Shown in pieces: positions 1 to 5,714 of a stretch of 7,963 bases of DNA (its first letter is position 1; every line of letters begins with the position of its first letter). The DNA comes from WHTF01 sp964482425. Its GTDB lineage: Bacteria > Desulfobacterota > Binatia > UBA9968. Location of the stretch: contig CAYZXN010000075.1 in assembly GCA_964482425.1 (NCBI GenBank), forward strand, positions 1 to 7,963, read 5' to 3'. Made by a program: the position numbers and the translations under genes. The notes beneath the pieces are model-generated. The model did not search any database. It had not been told where the DNA came from and saw only the letters and a program-made list of their open reading frames with translations.

Positions 1-1
1 C

Positions 2-328
2 AACCTGACCGTCATGAACATCCGTGGCATCGTTTCCACCCGCCCGCAGGAAGCCCCCTTCGTTATCAACGACCTGGTGAGACCTATAAAAGTGATCGCA
101 TCTCATGCCAATGAAGAGGCGACCAAAGATGGTAAGCTCATAGCCGGCAATTTCATGTGCCGCTCAGCGGCCGAACGATGGAGTTCGATGGTAAGGCGAA
201 ATGCGTTAAGGGCTGCGCCGGCATGCAATCAGCGGGTCGCTGCCGCCGATCCCGTGGCTTTTTCCTTGAGACATGCGCGCGCACGACCGATTACTGAAGT
301 CGGCAAGGGAAGAAGCAGGAAAACAAGG
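2..328. other. Left-edge stretch without an assignable gene
   Basis: On the plus strand one frame is open from the left edge (base 2) to a stop at 352. Its first 27 codons or so have mostly G or C in the third position, which hints at the end of a real gene entering from the left. That bias fades after about base 85, and the later sequence overlaps the tail of the minus-strand gene at 329-559. A competing minus-strand frame opens with an ATG at 106-104 and runs off the left edge, giving 35 residues with weaker codon bias and no clear ribosome binding site. I recognise neither product. A 10-base perfect palindrome of alternating G/C lies at 274-283, with no sign that it acts as a terminator. 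Confidence 0.2.
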
Positions 329-559
329 TTATTCTTCAAAGATGCCGGTTAATTCAATCCATTCCCGGCACATCTCCAGAGCGCGGAATTTCGCCTGCTC
401 TTCCGCATCAAAAGTCTCGTCGCCGATAATCCGTTTGAGTTCCCGGACGGCCTGCTTAGTTGGATCCAATACAATTCCAAGCGGTCGCCAAGTGGCATCG
501 ATTTCCGGAACTGTGGAGATATAGATTTGATATTTTCTGTAATGATGAAAGTTGGACAT
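329..559 (-). CDS. Small conserved-type hypothetical protein, 76 aa
   Basis: A 76-residue soluble protein of unknown function. It starts MSNFHHYRKYQIYIS, has a central WRPLGIV segment (residues 24-30), and ends in a charged helical stretch, TFDAEEQAKFRALEMCREWIE (residues 49-69). A short strand carrying Tyr and Ile, then a central Trp, then an 'F-x-x-E-E-A..AL..C/G..WI' helix is a layout I associate with small uncharacterised bacterial proteins that take a beta-beta-alpha form. This is pattern resemblance, not a confirmed family. The frame stays open upstream to an ATG at 724, but those 55 extra residues look like read-through of noncoding sequence rich in Arg, Ser and Thr. The ATG at 559 begins where the protein-like character begins. 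Its ribosome binding site is weak (ACGGCA just upstream). There is no signal peptide or membrane segment. It stands alone, with no same-strand neighbour in view. Confidence 0.6.
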   Translation of the reverse strand: MSNFHHYRKYQIYISTVPEIDATWRPLGIVLDPTKQAVRELKRIIGDETFDAEEQAKFRALEMCREWIELTGIFEE

Positions 560-900
560 TGCCGTTGTAAATTGCGGAACACCGCTCCTTAGTCGGCTGG
601 CATATCTGGTTGAGCGCTCCGAGGTTAGGCATGCGGTTCCGAATCGGACAGCGCTCAAGTGCTTCCTATAACCCCCGCCGCGCAATCCCCAGGCATCTGA
701 CAAATCGCGCAACACCATCACCACAGCATTTGCCCCGGCATTTCGCCTGACAACGAGTGGACCGATAAGTTGGCAGAGAGCGCAAAGCTTATGCCAGCAA
801 AAAATCCAACCATCTCCTCAAATATAAAAACAGCCTGCGAAGGGAAACCCAGACACCTGGCGGTCATAGCCAGAGGAGCAAACCTGCAAAAGAGCACTTC

Positions 901-930
901 TTGTTAGTGAAAGGCCGGCAAATCTATTAG
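901..930 (+). promoter_or_regulatory. Possible sigma-70 promoter for the 56-aa gene
   Basis: TTGTTA at 901-906 and TATTAG at 925-930 are separated by 18 bases, a reasonable -35/-10 pair. It would give a leader of roughly 60 bases before the ATG at 1000. A second -10-like box, TATGAT, lies at 948-953 but has no matching -35. This is consensus matching by eye only. Confidence 0.3.
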
Positions 931-986
931 TCTAGCGCTCGAAGGGCTATGATGTAGCTGAAAAGTGCGCCATACTTCAATGCATG

Positions 987-993
987 AAGGAGG
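987..993 (+). promoter_or_regulatory. Strong Shine-Dalgarno site for the 56-aa gene
   Basis: AAGGAGG, essentially the full anti-16S complement, lies six bases before the ATG at 1000. It is the best ribosome binding site in the window and is the main reason to accept the very short gene that follows. Confidence 0.75.
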
Positions 994-999
994 AAGAAC

Positions 1000-1170
1000 A
1001 TGATATTACCCGAGAAAAATTCCAAAAATGAACCGGCGCTCGAATGGGCGGTGGGTCAACCATTGATCATGGGCGAGAAATCGAAAAAACCAGAGCCAGA
1101 GCCGGAACCCGGCGTCAAAGCAAAGAAAGCCAAGCGCCGCGTCAAGACGGGAAGAAAAACCACCCGCTAG
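1000..1170 (+). CDS. Small basic protein with Pro-Glu hinge, 56 aa
   Basis: A 56-residue protein of unknown function. Three parts are visible. A short amphipathic N-terminal part (residues 1-29) contains EPALEWAVGQPLIMGEKS. A PEPEPEP hinge (residues 31-37) is coded by a short tandem repeat of CCAGAG-like units at 1090-1110. The C-terminal tail (residues 38-56), GVKAKKAKRRVKTGRKTTR, has ten Lys/Arg in 19 residues. The tail resembles those of histone H1-like or other nucleic-acid-binding bacterial proteins, so DNA, RNA or another polyanion is a plausible partner; this is inference from composition. There is no signal peptide or membrane segment. The start is well supported by AAGGAGG six bases upstream. 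The gene is probably transcribed alone, because nearly 200 bases separate it from the next gene. Confidence 0.6.
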   Translation: MILPEKNSKNEPALEWAVGQPLIMGEKSKKPEPEPEPGVKAKKAKRRVKTGRKTTR

Positions 1171-1275
1171 AAACATCTTCTTTATACCCGAGCATTGGCT
1201 CCTCCGGACTGCTTACCGCGCGCCTTTGCCTGACTTAGGCCGTTCCCGCCGCGGGCGCCCCGTTTTATTCTCCGC

Positions 1276-1305
1276 TTGAAATGTAAACCTCACTTGGCAT
1301 ATACG
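1276..1305 (+). promoter_or_regulatory. Possible sigma-70 promoter for the binding-protein/permease operon
   Basis: TTGAAA at 1276-1281 and TATACG at 1300-1305 are 18 bases apart. The spacing would put the transcript start near 1312 and a leader of about 54 bases before the ATG at 1366. No operator-like dyad (for example a Fur box) is obvious around it. Assigned by eye only. Confidence 0.35.
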
Positions 1306-1365
1306 GGAAACCTGTTCACACTCGGAACGGGAAGGCGGAATTGCGTGAGGAAGGGAGCTGGCATT

Positions 1366-1746
1366 ATGAAACGAGTCATTTTTTGCTTGAATCTGATCGT
1401 TGTAGCGTGCGCCCTGCTGGCGATGAGCTCTATCGATCGGCTATACGCCGCGGCTGCTCCGTCGCCCGAGCGGCTTTTTACCGAAGTGGCCAAGTTGAAG
1501 CCGGACCAGCGAGAAAAGCAACTCGAAGAAGGCGCCCGCAAAGAAGGCAAGCTCAACTTCATTCACACCTTCAGAGGCAAACTCGCTCGCGAGCATGTCA
1601 GGCTCTTCGAGAAGCGTTACTCGTTCATCAAAGTGGAAATGGCCGATATGGGTTCCCAGGATGCAGCGGAGCGCTTCATTGCCGAGGAAACCGCAGGGCG
1701 CCACCTTACCGACACCATCAGTCTTGCCGTTCCCGATTGCCGGTGA
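1366..1746 (+). CDS. N-terminal part of the frameshifted substrate-binding protein
   Basis: A 126-residue fragment. Residues 1-29 form a Sec signal peptide: MKR, then a hydrophobic core (about residues 4-20), then an A-x-A-like cleavage region around LYAAAAPS. A Cys at 15 follows V-V-A, which loosely fits a lipobox, but it sits inside the hydrophobic core, so cleavage by signal peptidase I is more likely. The mature part holds the start of the first lobe, including EEGARKEGKLNFIHTF (residues 54-69) and the FEKRYSFIKVEM strand region (81-92). The last two residues (CR) are out-of-frame. The start ATG at 1366 has GGAAGGGAG upstream and is preferred over the upstream in-frame TTG at 1276, which would place 30 non-signal residues in front. 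Confidence 0.65.
   Translation: MKRVIFCLNLIVVACALLAMSSIDRLYAAAAPSPERLFTEVAKLKPDQREKQLEEGARKEGKLNFIHTFRGKLAREHVRLFEKRYSFIKVEMADMGSQDAAERFIAEETAGRHLTDTISLAVPDCR
1735..1739 (+). other. Frameshift point in the binding-protein gene
   Basis: The bases GATTG mark the switch between the two reading frames. Before it the protein reads AVPD, and after it LPVILKQNLI. The family usually has an unbroken segment here that links a beta strand to the next helix. One missing base accounts for the whole discrepancy. Confidence 0.7.
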
Positions 1747-2453
1747 TTTTAAAACAGAACCTGATCGCCAATTACTCGACGCCGGCAACAAAACGGCTAC
1801 CGAAACAGTTCCAAGGTTTTCTCGACAAACAAAACCGGTGGGTACCGTATTATTGGAGCGAACACGGCATCTCCTACAATACGAATTTGATTCCGGCAGA
1901 AAAGGCGCCAAAAAGCTGGCAGGACTTGTGCAACCCGGCTTACAAAGGGCAAATTTCCTTCGATCCGCCCGAGACCCGTTTTATGGTGGGCTTGTACGTC
2001 ATGATGGGAGAGGAGAAATTTCAGGCTTGGCTCAAATGTATGGGAGAAAATCAACCGATCATCCAGCGCGGCCACACGCAGCGGATGAACCTCATGCTTT
2101 CGGGAGATCATGCGATCCAGGGCGATAATTTTCTATACGTGGGAGCACAGGAAAAGAAAAAAGATCCCAAAACCCCATATGCCATCGTTTATTCGGCGCC
2201 GATTTTGGCTTATGCCGGTGTCATGATCATCAACAAGAATACCCAGCACCCCCACGCCGCCGCGCTGTTCAGCGACTGGACCCTATCTGACGAGAGTCAA
2301 AAATATGTAGCCGATGAGTTCCGCGGCCCTTTAATCGGCAAGCATCCTTACCTTCCCGATGACATCAAGGTCGTTACTTTCGGCTATGTCAGCGACGACA
2401 TCGTCGATCGTTTGCATAAATACTGGAATCAGCACATCGGCAAGAAAAAATAG
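1743..2453 (+). CDS. C-terminal part of the frameshifted substrate-binding protein
   Basis: If translated on its own it could begin at GTG 1743 (236 residues), but no ribosome binding site precedes this, so independent expression is doubtful. The sequence covers the rest of lobe one and all of lobe two: WVPYYWSEHGISYNTNLIP (restored residues 159-177), a P-x-SW-x-DL-x-x-P-AYKG block (182-194), and IQRGHTQRMNLMLSGDHAI (233-251). The hydrophobic strand PILAYAGVMIINKNTQHP (279-296) is the usual landmark where the binding cleft closes in family 1 proteins. It ends in a Lys-rich tail. Without the signal peptide it could not reach the periplasm. Confidence 0.6.
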   Translation: MILKQNLIANYSTPATKRLPKQFQGFLDKQNRWVPYYWSEHGISYNTNLIPAEKAPKSWQDLCNPAYKGQISFDPPETRFMVGLYVMMGEEKFQAWLKCMGENQPIIQRGHTQRMNLMLSGDHAIQGDNFLYVGAQEKKKDPKTPYAIVYSAPILAYAGVMIINKNTQHPHAAALFSDWTLSDESQKYVADEFRGPLIGKHPYLPDDIKVVTFGYVSDDIVDRLHKYWNQHIGKKK

Positions 2454-2477
2454 TCCCTTTTTCTCCGACCGGATGAC

Positions 2478-4211
2478 ATGGGAGCCGGTTTGCCTGTAGG
2501 GCGGCGAATTTCGCTGGACGGTGGCAAGCTCGCGCTGGCGCTTGTCGTTGCTATCCTCGTTTATCAGGTAGTCATTCCGCTGTTGATGGTGGTGTGGACG
2601 AGCCTCAAGATCGAGAGACCGGGGGAACCGGGATTTTTCGATCTAAGCTTCTCCTTTGCCAACTACGTTCGAGCCTTCGCTTCGAGGGATTTTTGGCAGG
2701 CCACATGGAATACCCTCTACTTCGCCGTCGTGTCCACTGCACTTTCCTTTGCTCTGGGAACATTTCTTGCCTGGGTGGTGCATCGAACCAACACTCCATT
2801 TGCCCGCCTGATCGGCATCATTACCCTTGGCCGCATCATTATCCCCGGCATCCTGATCACCGTCTCCTGGATACTTTTGGCCAGTCCAAGCATCGGCGTT
2901 TTAAACCACGCCTTGGAGGCGGCAATCGGTATCAAAGGAGTTTTAAATATTTATACGTTCTGGGGGATGGTATGGGTTCATTCCCTCGAGATAACCCCGC
3001 TCGCCTATTTGCTGCTTTCTGCGGCGCTTCAATCCATGGACCCCCGTTTGGAGGAGGCATCGTCCGTCGCCGGCGCAGGCCACTGGTCGACGCTCAGAAG
3101 GGTTTCTCTTCCGTTAATTCTTCCGGCGGTCGGCGCTACGGTCATGCTGCTGTTGATCTATACCGTGGAGACTTTCGAAGTGCCGTTGTTGCTCGGCGGC
3201 CGCGCCCAGGTCAGAGTTTACACGACCGAGATTTATTACAACACGGCGAGAACGCCGACCGACTGGGGTCTCTCAGGCGCATACTCCATCGCGATACTGA
3301 TCCTGTGCGCCGTTTTCCTGGCCGCCTATTTTCGTCTTGTGCGACACGGTGAGCGGTATCAGACCGTTACCGGCAAAGACTTCCGGCCGCGCCGCATCGA
3401 TCTTGGCCGTTGGCGCTATGTGACTTGCGCGCTGGGCCTGCTGCTCGTCTTCCTGATCACCGGCCTGCCTTTTCTCGTGATGCTCTACGGCTCGCTCTTG
3501 CGTCGCTACCAGCCGCCTTCCATCGAGGTGTTTCGGGGTATGAGCCTCGACAACTATCACGAAATTCTTCGCGACCCTGTCTACTCGCTGGACCCCATGT
3601 GGAACAGCACCCTCGTCGGTCTCGGATCCGCCACCGCGGTCATGCTGCTGGTTTCCGTCATGAGTTACTTCGTGCACAAAACACGCATGCGCGGCCGCAA
3701 GCTGATCGATTTTCTCGGCTTTGCGCCGATCGCCATGCCCAGCGTCGTGCTCGGCACGGCGTTCCTATGGTTCTACCTGCTGGTGCCGTTGCCTGTACTG
3801 GGCACGCTGACGATTATCTGCCTCGCCTACATTACCCGTTACATGGCCGTGGCGCTGCGCTTCATTTCGACATCGATGCTGCAAATTCACACTGAGCTGG
3901 AGGAGGCCGCCGCTGTAGCGGGAGGAGGATGGTGGCGCAATTTTCACCGCATCTATCTGCCTCTGCTCCGCCCGGGTTTGATGGCGGGTTGGTTCTGGGT
4001 CATGGTGCACGCGTATCGGGAGCTCACCATTGCGCTCATGCTGGCGCGATCGAGAAACCGAACGGCAGCCGTTGTCATCTATGATCTATGGGAAAACGGT
4101 TCGTTCCCGCAGCTAAGTGCTTTCGGCGTACTGATCTTCGGCCTATTGATTGTACTCGTTCTTCTTGGACAGACTATCGGCAAACGATTTGGCGTTCAGG
4201 AACAAGTGTAG
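2478..4211 (+). CDS. Iron-type ABC transporter permease, two fused permease domains (FbpB/AfuB-like)
   Basis: This is the inner-membrane channel of a binding-protein-dependent importer, 577 residues with about 12 membrane segments (for example near 18-42, 78-100, 110-135, 160-182, 212-238, 268-288, 315-338, 378-398, 410-435, 437-460, 498-520 and 547-567). Each half carries an EAA loop that docks the ATPase: EEASSVAGAGHWSTLRRVSL (residues 192-211) and EEAAAVAGGGWWRNFHRIYL (475-494), both followed by the usual P-L. Length and duplicated layout match the fused FbpB/ThiP-type permeases. It starts 24 bases after the binding-protein gene, which points to one transcript. The ATG at 2478 has a poor ribosome site (GGA four bases away); a TTG at 2490 preceded by GGGAG is a possible alternative. 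No ATPase gene follows: the next gene lies on the other strand. The transported substrate (ferric iron, a phosphonate, a polyamine or similar) cannot be fixed from the permease alone. Confidence 0.9.
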   Translation: MGAGLPVGRRISLDGGKLALALVVAILVYQVVIPLLMVVWTSLKIERPGEPGFFDLSFSFANYVRAFASRDFWQATWNTLYFAVVSTALSFALGTFLAWVVHRTNTPFARLIGIITLGRIIIPGILITVSWILLASPSIGVLNHALEAAIGIKGVLNIYTFWGMVWVHSLEITPLAYLLLSAALQSMDPRLEEASSVAGAGHWSTLRRVSLPLILPAVGATVMLLLIYTVETFEVPLLLGGRAQVRVYTTEIYYNTARTPTDWGLSGAYSIAILILCAVFLAAYFRLVRHGERYQTVTGKDFRPRRIDLGRWRYVTCALGLLLVFLITGLPFLVMLYGSLLRRYQPPSIEVFRGMSLDNYHEILRDPVYSLDPMWNSTLVGLGSATAVMLLVSVMSYFVHKTRMRGRKLIDFLGFAPIAMPSVVLGTAFLWFYLLVPLPVLGTLTIICLAYITRYMAVALRFISTSMLQIHTELEEAAAVAGGGWWRNFHRIYLPLLRPGLMAGWFWVMVHAYRELTIALMLARSRNRTAAVVIYDLWENGSFPQLSAFGVLIFGLLIVLVLLGQTIGKRFGVQEQV

Positions 4212-4452
4212 GTGGATGCAGCGCGGCTGGAGGCACCCCAAAGCACAACAACATATGAGACTTTCTAATCCCCCGCTATTCCCGAAGTTAGCGTCTAAGG
4301 AGCCAGTCTCTCCGGTCGCGGGCAATGGGCTTGTACTTTGAGGAGACCTGCAAATCCAAGTGGCTTGCGCCCCTCGAGCGAAAAAGCACAGTCTGCCAAG
4401 CACCCTGTCGTTCACTGTAGCTTTGCACTCTTGCGCCGCTCTCTTACGAAGC
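4212..4452. other. Convergent intergenic region between permease and deacetylase genes
   Basis: These 241 bases separate two genes that are transcribed towards each other, so a bidirectional terminator would be expected. I see only weak dyads, such as ACAGT/ACTGT around 4390-4420 with a long loop, and no stem followed by a T run. No small gene or RNA is recognisable. Confidence 0.4.
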
Positions 4453-5367
4453 TTACTCCTCGTCCAGCACCCTGTGGGATGTTTTCCTGTGGGCCGCAAG
4501 TATCCGGGATGAACCTTCGTTCTCCTCGAAATACTTTCGCGCCCATGCCGCAACATCGCCGCGACGTGCAAACCAGACGTCCTTTTGGCTTTTAGCGTAA
4601 GCTATTATTTGCTCGAAGGTATCGATGACAGGGATGCGCGAGCTTAGATAGGCGTGAGTGATCACATTCATCATCGTGGGATTTTCTACGCCGATCTTGT
4701 AGCGGTAATCGAATTCATCTTTGAATTTCTCGAAGAATTGGTGCCGCGTGCCCTCTTCCTCCATTCGATGGTCGTTGATCGTATACTGGTGTGGAATCAT
4801 GATGAGCATTTGTTCGCCGATCTGCCGAGGATAGGGCATCTCATCATCGTGGTAGTCGCAATTGTAGTTTAGGCCCGCCTCGACATTCAGTTCCAGGGTG
4901 CTGTCCGTGGAACGGACGCCAGGCGACGACCAGCCCGATGGTCGCTCGCCGGTTACCCGGGTGATCGCTGCCACGGTCTTAAAGATATTTTCCCGTTCCT
5001 GTTCGCGCGTGAGCATGTAGAGATACTCGCCCTGATCCCAGCCATGGGCGATAATCTCATGGCCGCGCCGGTGCGCTTCCCTGACCAGCTCCGGATAATA
5101 TTCACACGTCAAGCCGTTTATCGGCATGCTGACTTTAACATCGTACTTGTCGCAGATACCCATCAGCCGGCGCAAACCGATTTTGGCGCCGAACTCGCGA
5201 AATGTCTCGGTCGAATAATCTCGGCGGCAAACCGCATTCGCAGGGATGGAACCGCGCTGCAATCCTCGACCGGTCGTCGGCTTTGTTCGATCCCAAGCTT
5301 CAAATGCAATGCCGAGCACAAACGCAACTCGGGCTTTGTTTGGCCAGGTGAAGGGTTGCTGCGCCAT
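4453..5367 (-). CDS. Polysaccharide deacetylase family protein (CE4, PuuE/HpPgdA-like)
   Basis: A 304-residue cytoplasmic hydrolase of the NodB/CE4 fold that would cleave an amide (N-acyl sugar, or a small cyclic or linear amide as in PuuE allantoinases). There is no signal peptide. Landmarks: VAFVLGIAFEAWDR (residues 14-27), where classical members have an Asp-Asp pair; HEIIAHGWDQGEY (103-115), giving the metal- or substrate-site His103 and His108; RPSGWSSPGVRS (142-153); NYNCDYHDDEMPY (167-179); and the C-terminal ITHAYLSSR (236-244). The HGW, R-P-x-G-W and DDxPY elements are typical of the PuuE/Helicobacter PgdA branch rather than of secreted chitin deacetylases. Glu23 at the first catalytic position resembles PuuE, in which the usual Asp is replaced. 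The ATG at 5367 is chosen over the TTG at 5382 because GGAG lies nine bases before it. The gene ends facing the permease gene and is probably a single-gene transcript. The natural substrate is unknown. Confidence 0.85.
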   Translation of the reverse strand: MAQQPFTWPNKARVAFVLGIAFEAWDRTKPTTGRGLQRGSIPANAVCRRDYSTETFREFGAKIGLRRLMGICDKYDVKVSMPINGLTCEYYPELVREAHRRGHEIIAHGWDQGEYLYMLTREQERENIFKTVAAITRVTGERPSGWSSPGVRSTDSTLELNVEAGLNYNCDYHDDEMPYPRQIGEQMLIMIPHQYTINDHRMEEEGTRHQFFEKFKDEFDYRYKIGVENPTMMNVITHAYLSSRIPVIDTFEQIIAYAKSQKDVWFARRGDVAAWARKYFEENEGSSRILAAHRKTSHRVLDEE

Positions 5368-5376
5368 ATACAGATT

Positions 5377-5380
5377 CTCC
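5377..5380 (-). promoter_or_regulatory. Shine-Dalgarno site that fixes the deacetylase start
   Basis: On the minus strand GGAG lies nine bases before the ATG at 5367. It would overlap the coding sequence if translation began at the upstream TTG (5382), so it argues for the shorter, 304-residue protein. Confidence 0.55.
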
Positions 5381-5411
5381 AATCTAAAGAGCGGTGACCC
5401 GTAAACAAGGG

Positions 5412-5440
5412 CTTATAGCCAAAGTCCCGGCGAGGAGCAA
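5412..5440 (-). promoter_or_regulatory. Possible sigma-70 promoter for the deacetylase gene
   Basis: Read on the minus strand, TTGCTC (5440-5435) is followed after 17 bases by TATAAG (5417-5412). The -10 box is good and the -35 is partial. The transcript would start near 5405, giving a leader of about 38 bases that includes the GGAG site. Confidence 0.4.
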
Positions 5441-5488
5441 ACCTTACGCAGTGGGTCTTACCTATAAACGGAAATCGATCATCGCTGT

Positions 5489-5517
5489 TTGATGACCTTG
5501 TAAGATAACATTATCGA
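5489..5517 (+). promoter_or_regulatory. Possible sigma-70 promoter for the oxidoreductase gene
   Basis: TTGATG at 5489-5494 and TATCGA at 5512-5517 are 17 bases apart. If real, it would give a leader of about 190 bases before the ATG at 5715, which is long. That makes the assignment tentative, or leaves open a start further upstream. Confidence 0.22.
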
Positions 5518-5714
5518 CTGTGAGAAGGGGGAAAGACTTTGAAACTGCAAGCTGCGGTGTCTTCACTACTCCAGGTTCGCCCCTCGCTCTCGCGGTACTT
5601 AGGGTCAACTGCGGAATTGCGGCTGAATCCTCCCTCACCACAAACACACAGTGCGCGCAGGCGTGCGCCCGCCGATTCGCAATATTCCGGATAGGTGTTA
5701 CTTTGTTCGTCAGC

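Larger units (their letters stand above)
560..999. other. Gene-poor intergenic region
   Basis: About 440 bases lie between the start of the 76-aa gene (minus strand) and the start of the 56-aa gene (plus strand). The two are divergent, so promoters for both should lie here. The one plausible promoter I can place faces the plus-strand gene (901-930). A 38-codon plus-strand open frame (791-907) ends just before it but has no good ribosome binding site or recognisable product. The stretch 810-830 is locally AT-rich. I see no tRNA, terminator hairpin, repeat array or insertion sequence end. Confidence 0.5.
1366..2453 (+). pseudogene. ABC transporter substrate-binding protein (family 1, iron/AfuA type), frameshifted
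   Basis: This would be the periplasmic binding protein that captures a solute and delivers it to the permease encoded just downstream. Codons 1-124 read in one frame as far as GAT at 1735-1737. That frame then hits TGA at 1744-1746, while the rest of the protein continues in the -1 frame from TTG at 1737 to TAA at 2453. Restoring one T (GATTG to GATTTG) gives a continuous protein of about 362 residues, a normal length for this family. Typical family features appear on both sides of the break: the signal peptide and 'ARKEGKLN' start of the mature domain before it, and YNTNLIPAEKAPKSW and the AYKGQISF block after it. No slippery run is visible, so this is either a real inactivating mutation or a one-base sequencing or assembly error. 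The ligand is unclear because no FbpA-like adjacent Tyr pair is seen in the C-terminal lobe. Confidence 0.8.
5368..5714. other. Divergent intergenic region between deacetylase and oxidoreductase genes
   Basis: These 347 bases separate two genes that are transcribed away from each other and hold candidate promoters on both strands (5412-5440 minus, 5489-5517 plus). A plus-strand frame continuous with the oxidoreductase stays open back to 5520, but its sequence (several Cys, Thr and Ala residues and no domain character) does not look like part of that family. Minus-strand open frames here look like noncoding read-through. I see no repeat, RNA gene or mobile-element end. Confidence 0.45.

Noticed and set aside
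274..283. Perfect palindrome TGCGCGCGCA
   Set aside because: Simple alternating G/C, no loop and no T run. It is not a terminator, and there is no second copy to suggest an element end.
873..885. The 13-base sequence GAGGAGCAAACCT also occurs at 5432-5444, next to the deacetylase -35 box
   Set aside because: One shared 13-mer is about what chance gives in 8 kb, and the flanks agree only loosely. It is not enough to claim a shared operator.
791..907. 38-codon plus-strand open frame starting MPAKNPTISS
   Set aside because: No good ribosome binding site, no recognisable product, and it ends beside a candidate promoter.
1238..1269. GC-rich dyad (CCCG-CCG-CGGG) followed by GTTTTATT, a possible terminator for the 56-aa gene
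   Set aside because: The stem is only four pairs and the T run does not directly follow it. Longer pairings contain several mismatches.
1441..1911. Long minus-strand open frame opposite the binding-protein gene
   Set aside because: It is the antisense shadow of a well-supported gene, with no family motif of its own.
2594..3352. 252-codon plus-strand frame inside the permease gene
   Set aside because: It overlaps the permease entirely, is rich in Arg, His, Pro and Gly as out-of-frame reads usually are, and has no domain.
4143..4571. Minus-strand frame across the permease end and deacetylase end
   Set aside because: It overlaps both real genes in other frames and has no protein-like composition or ribosome site.
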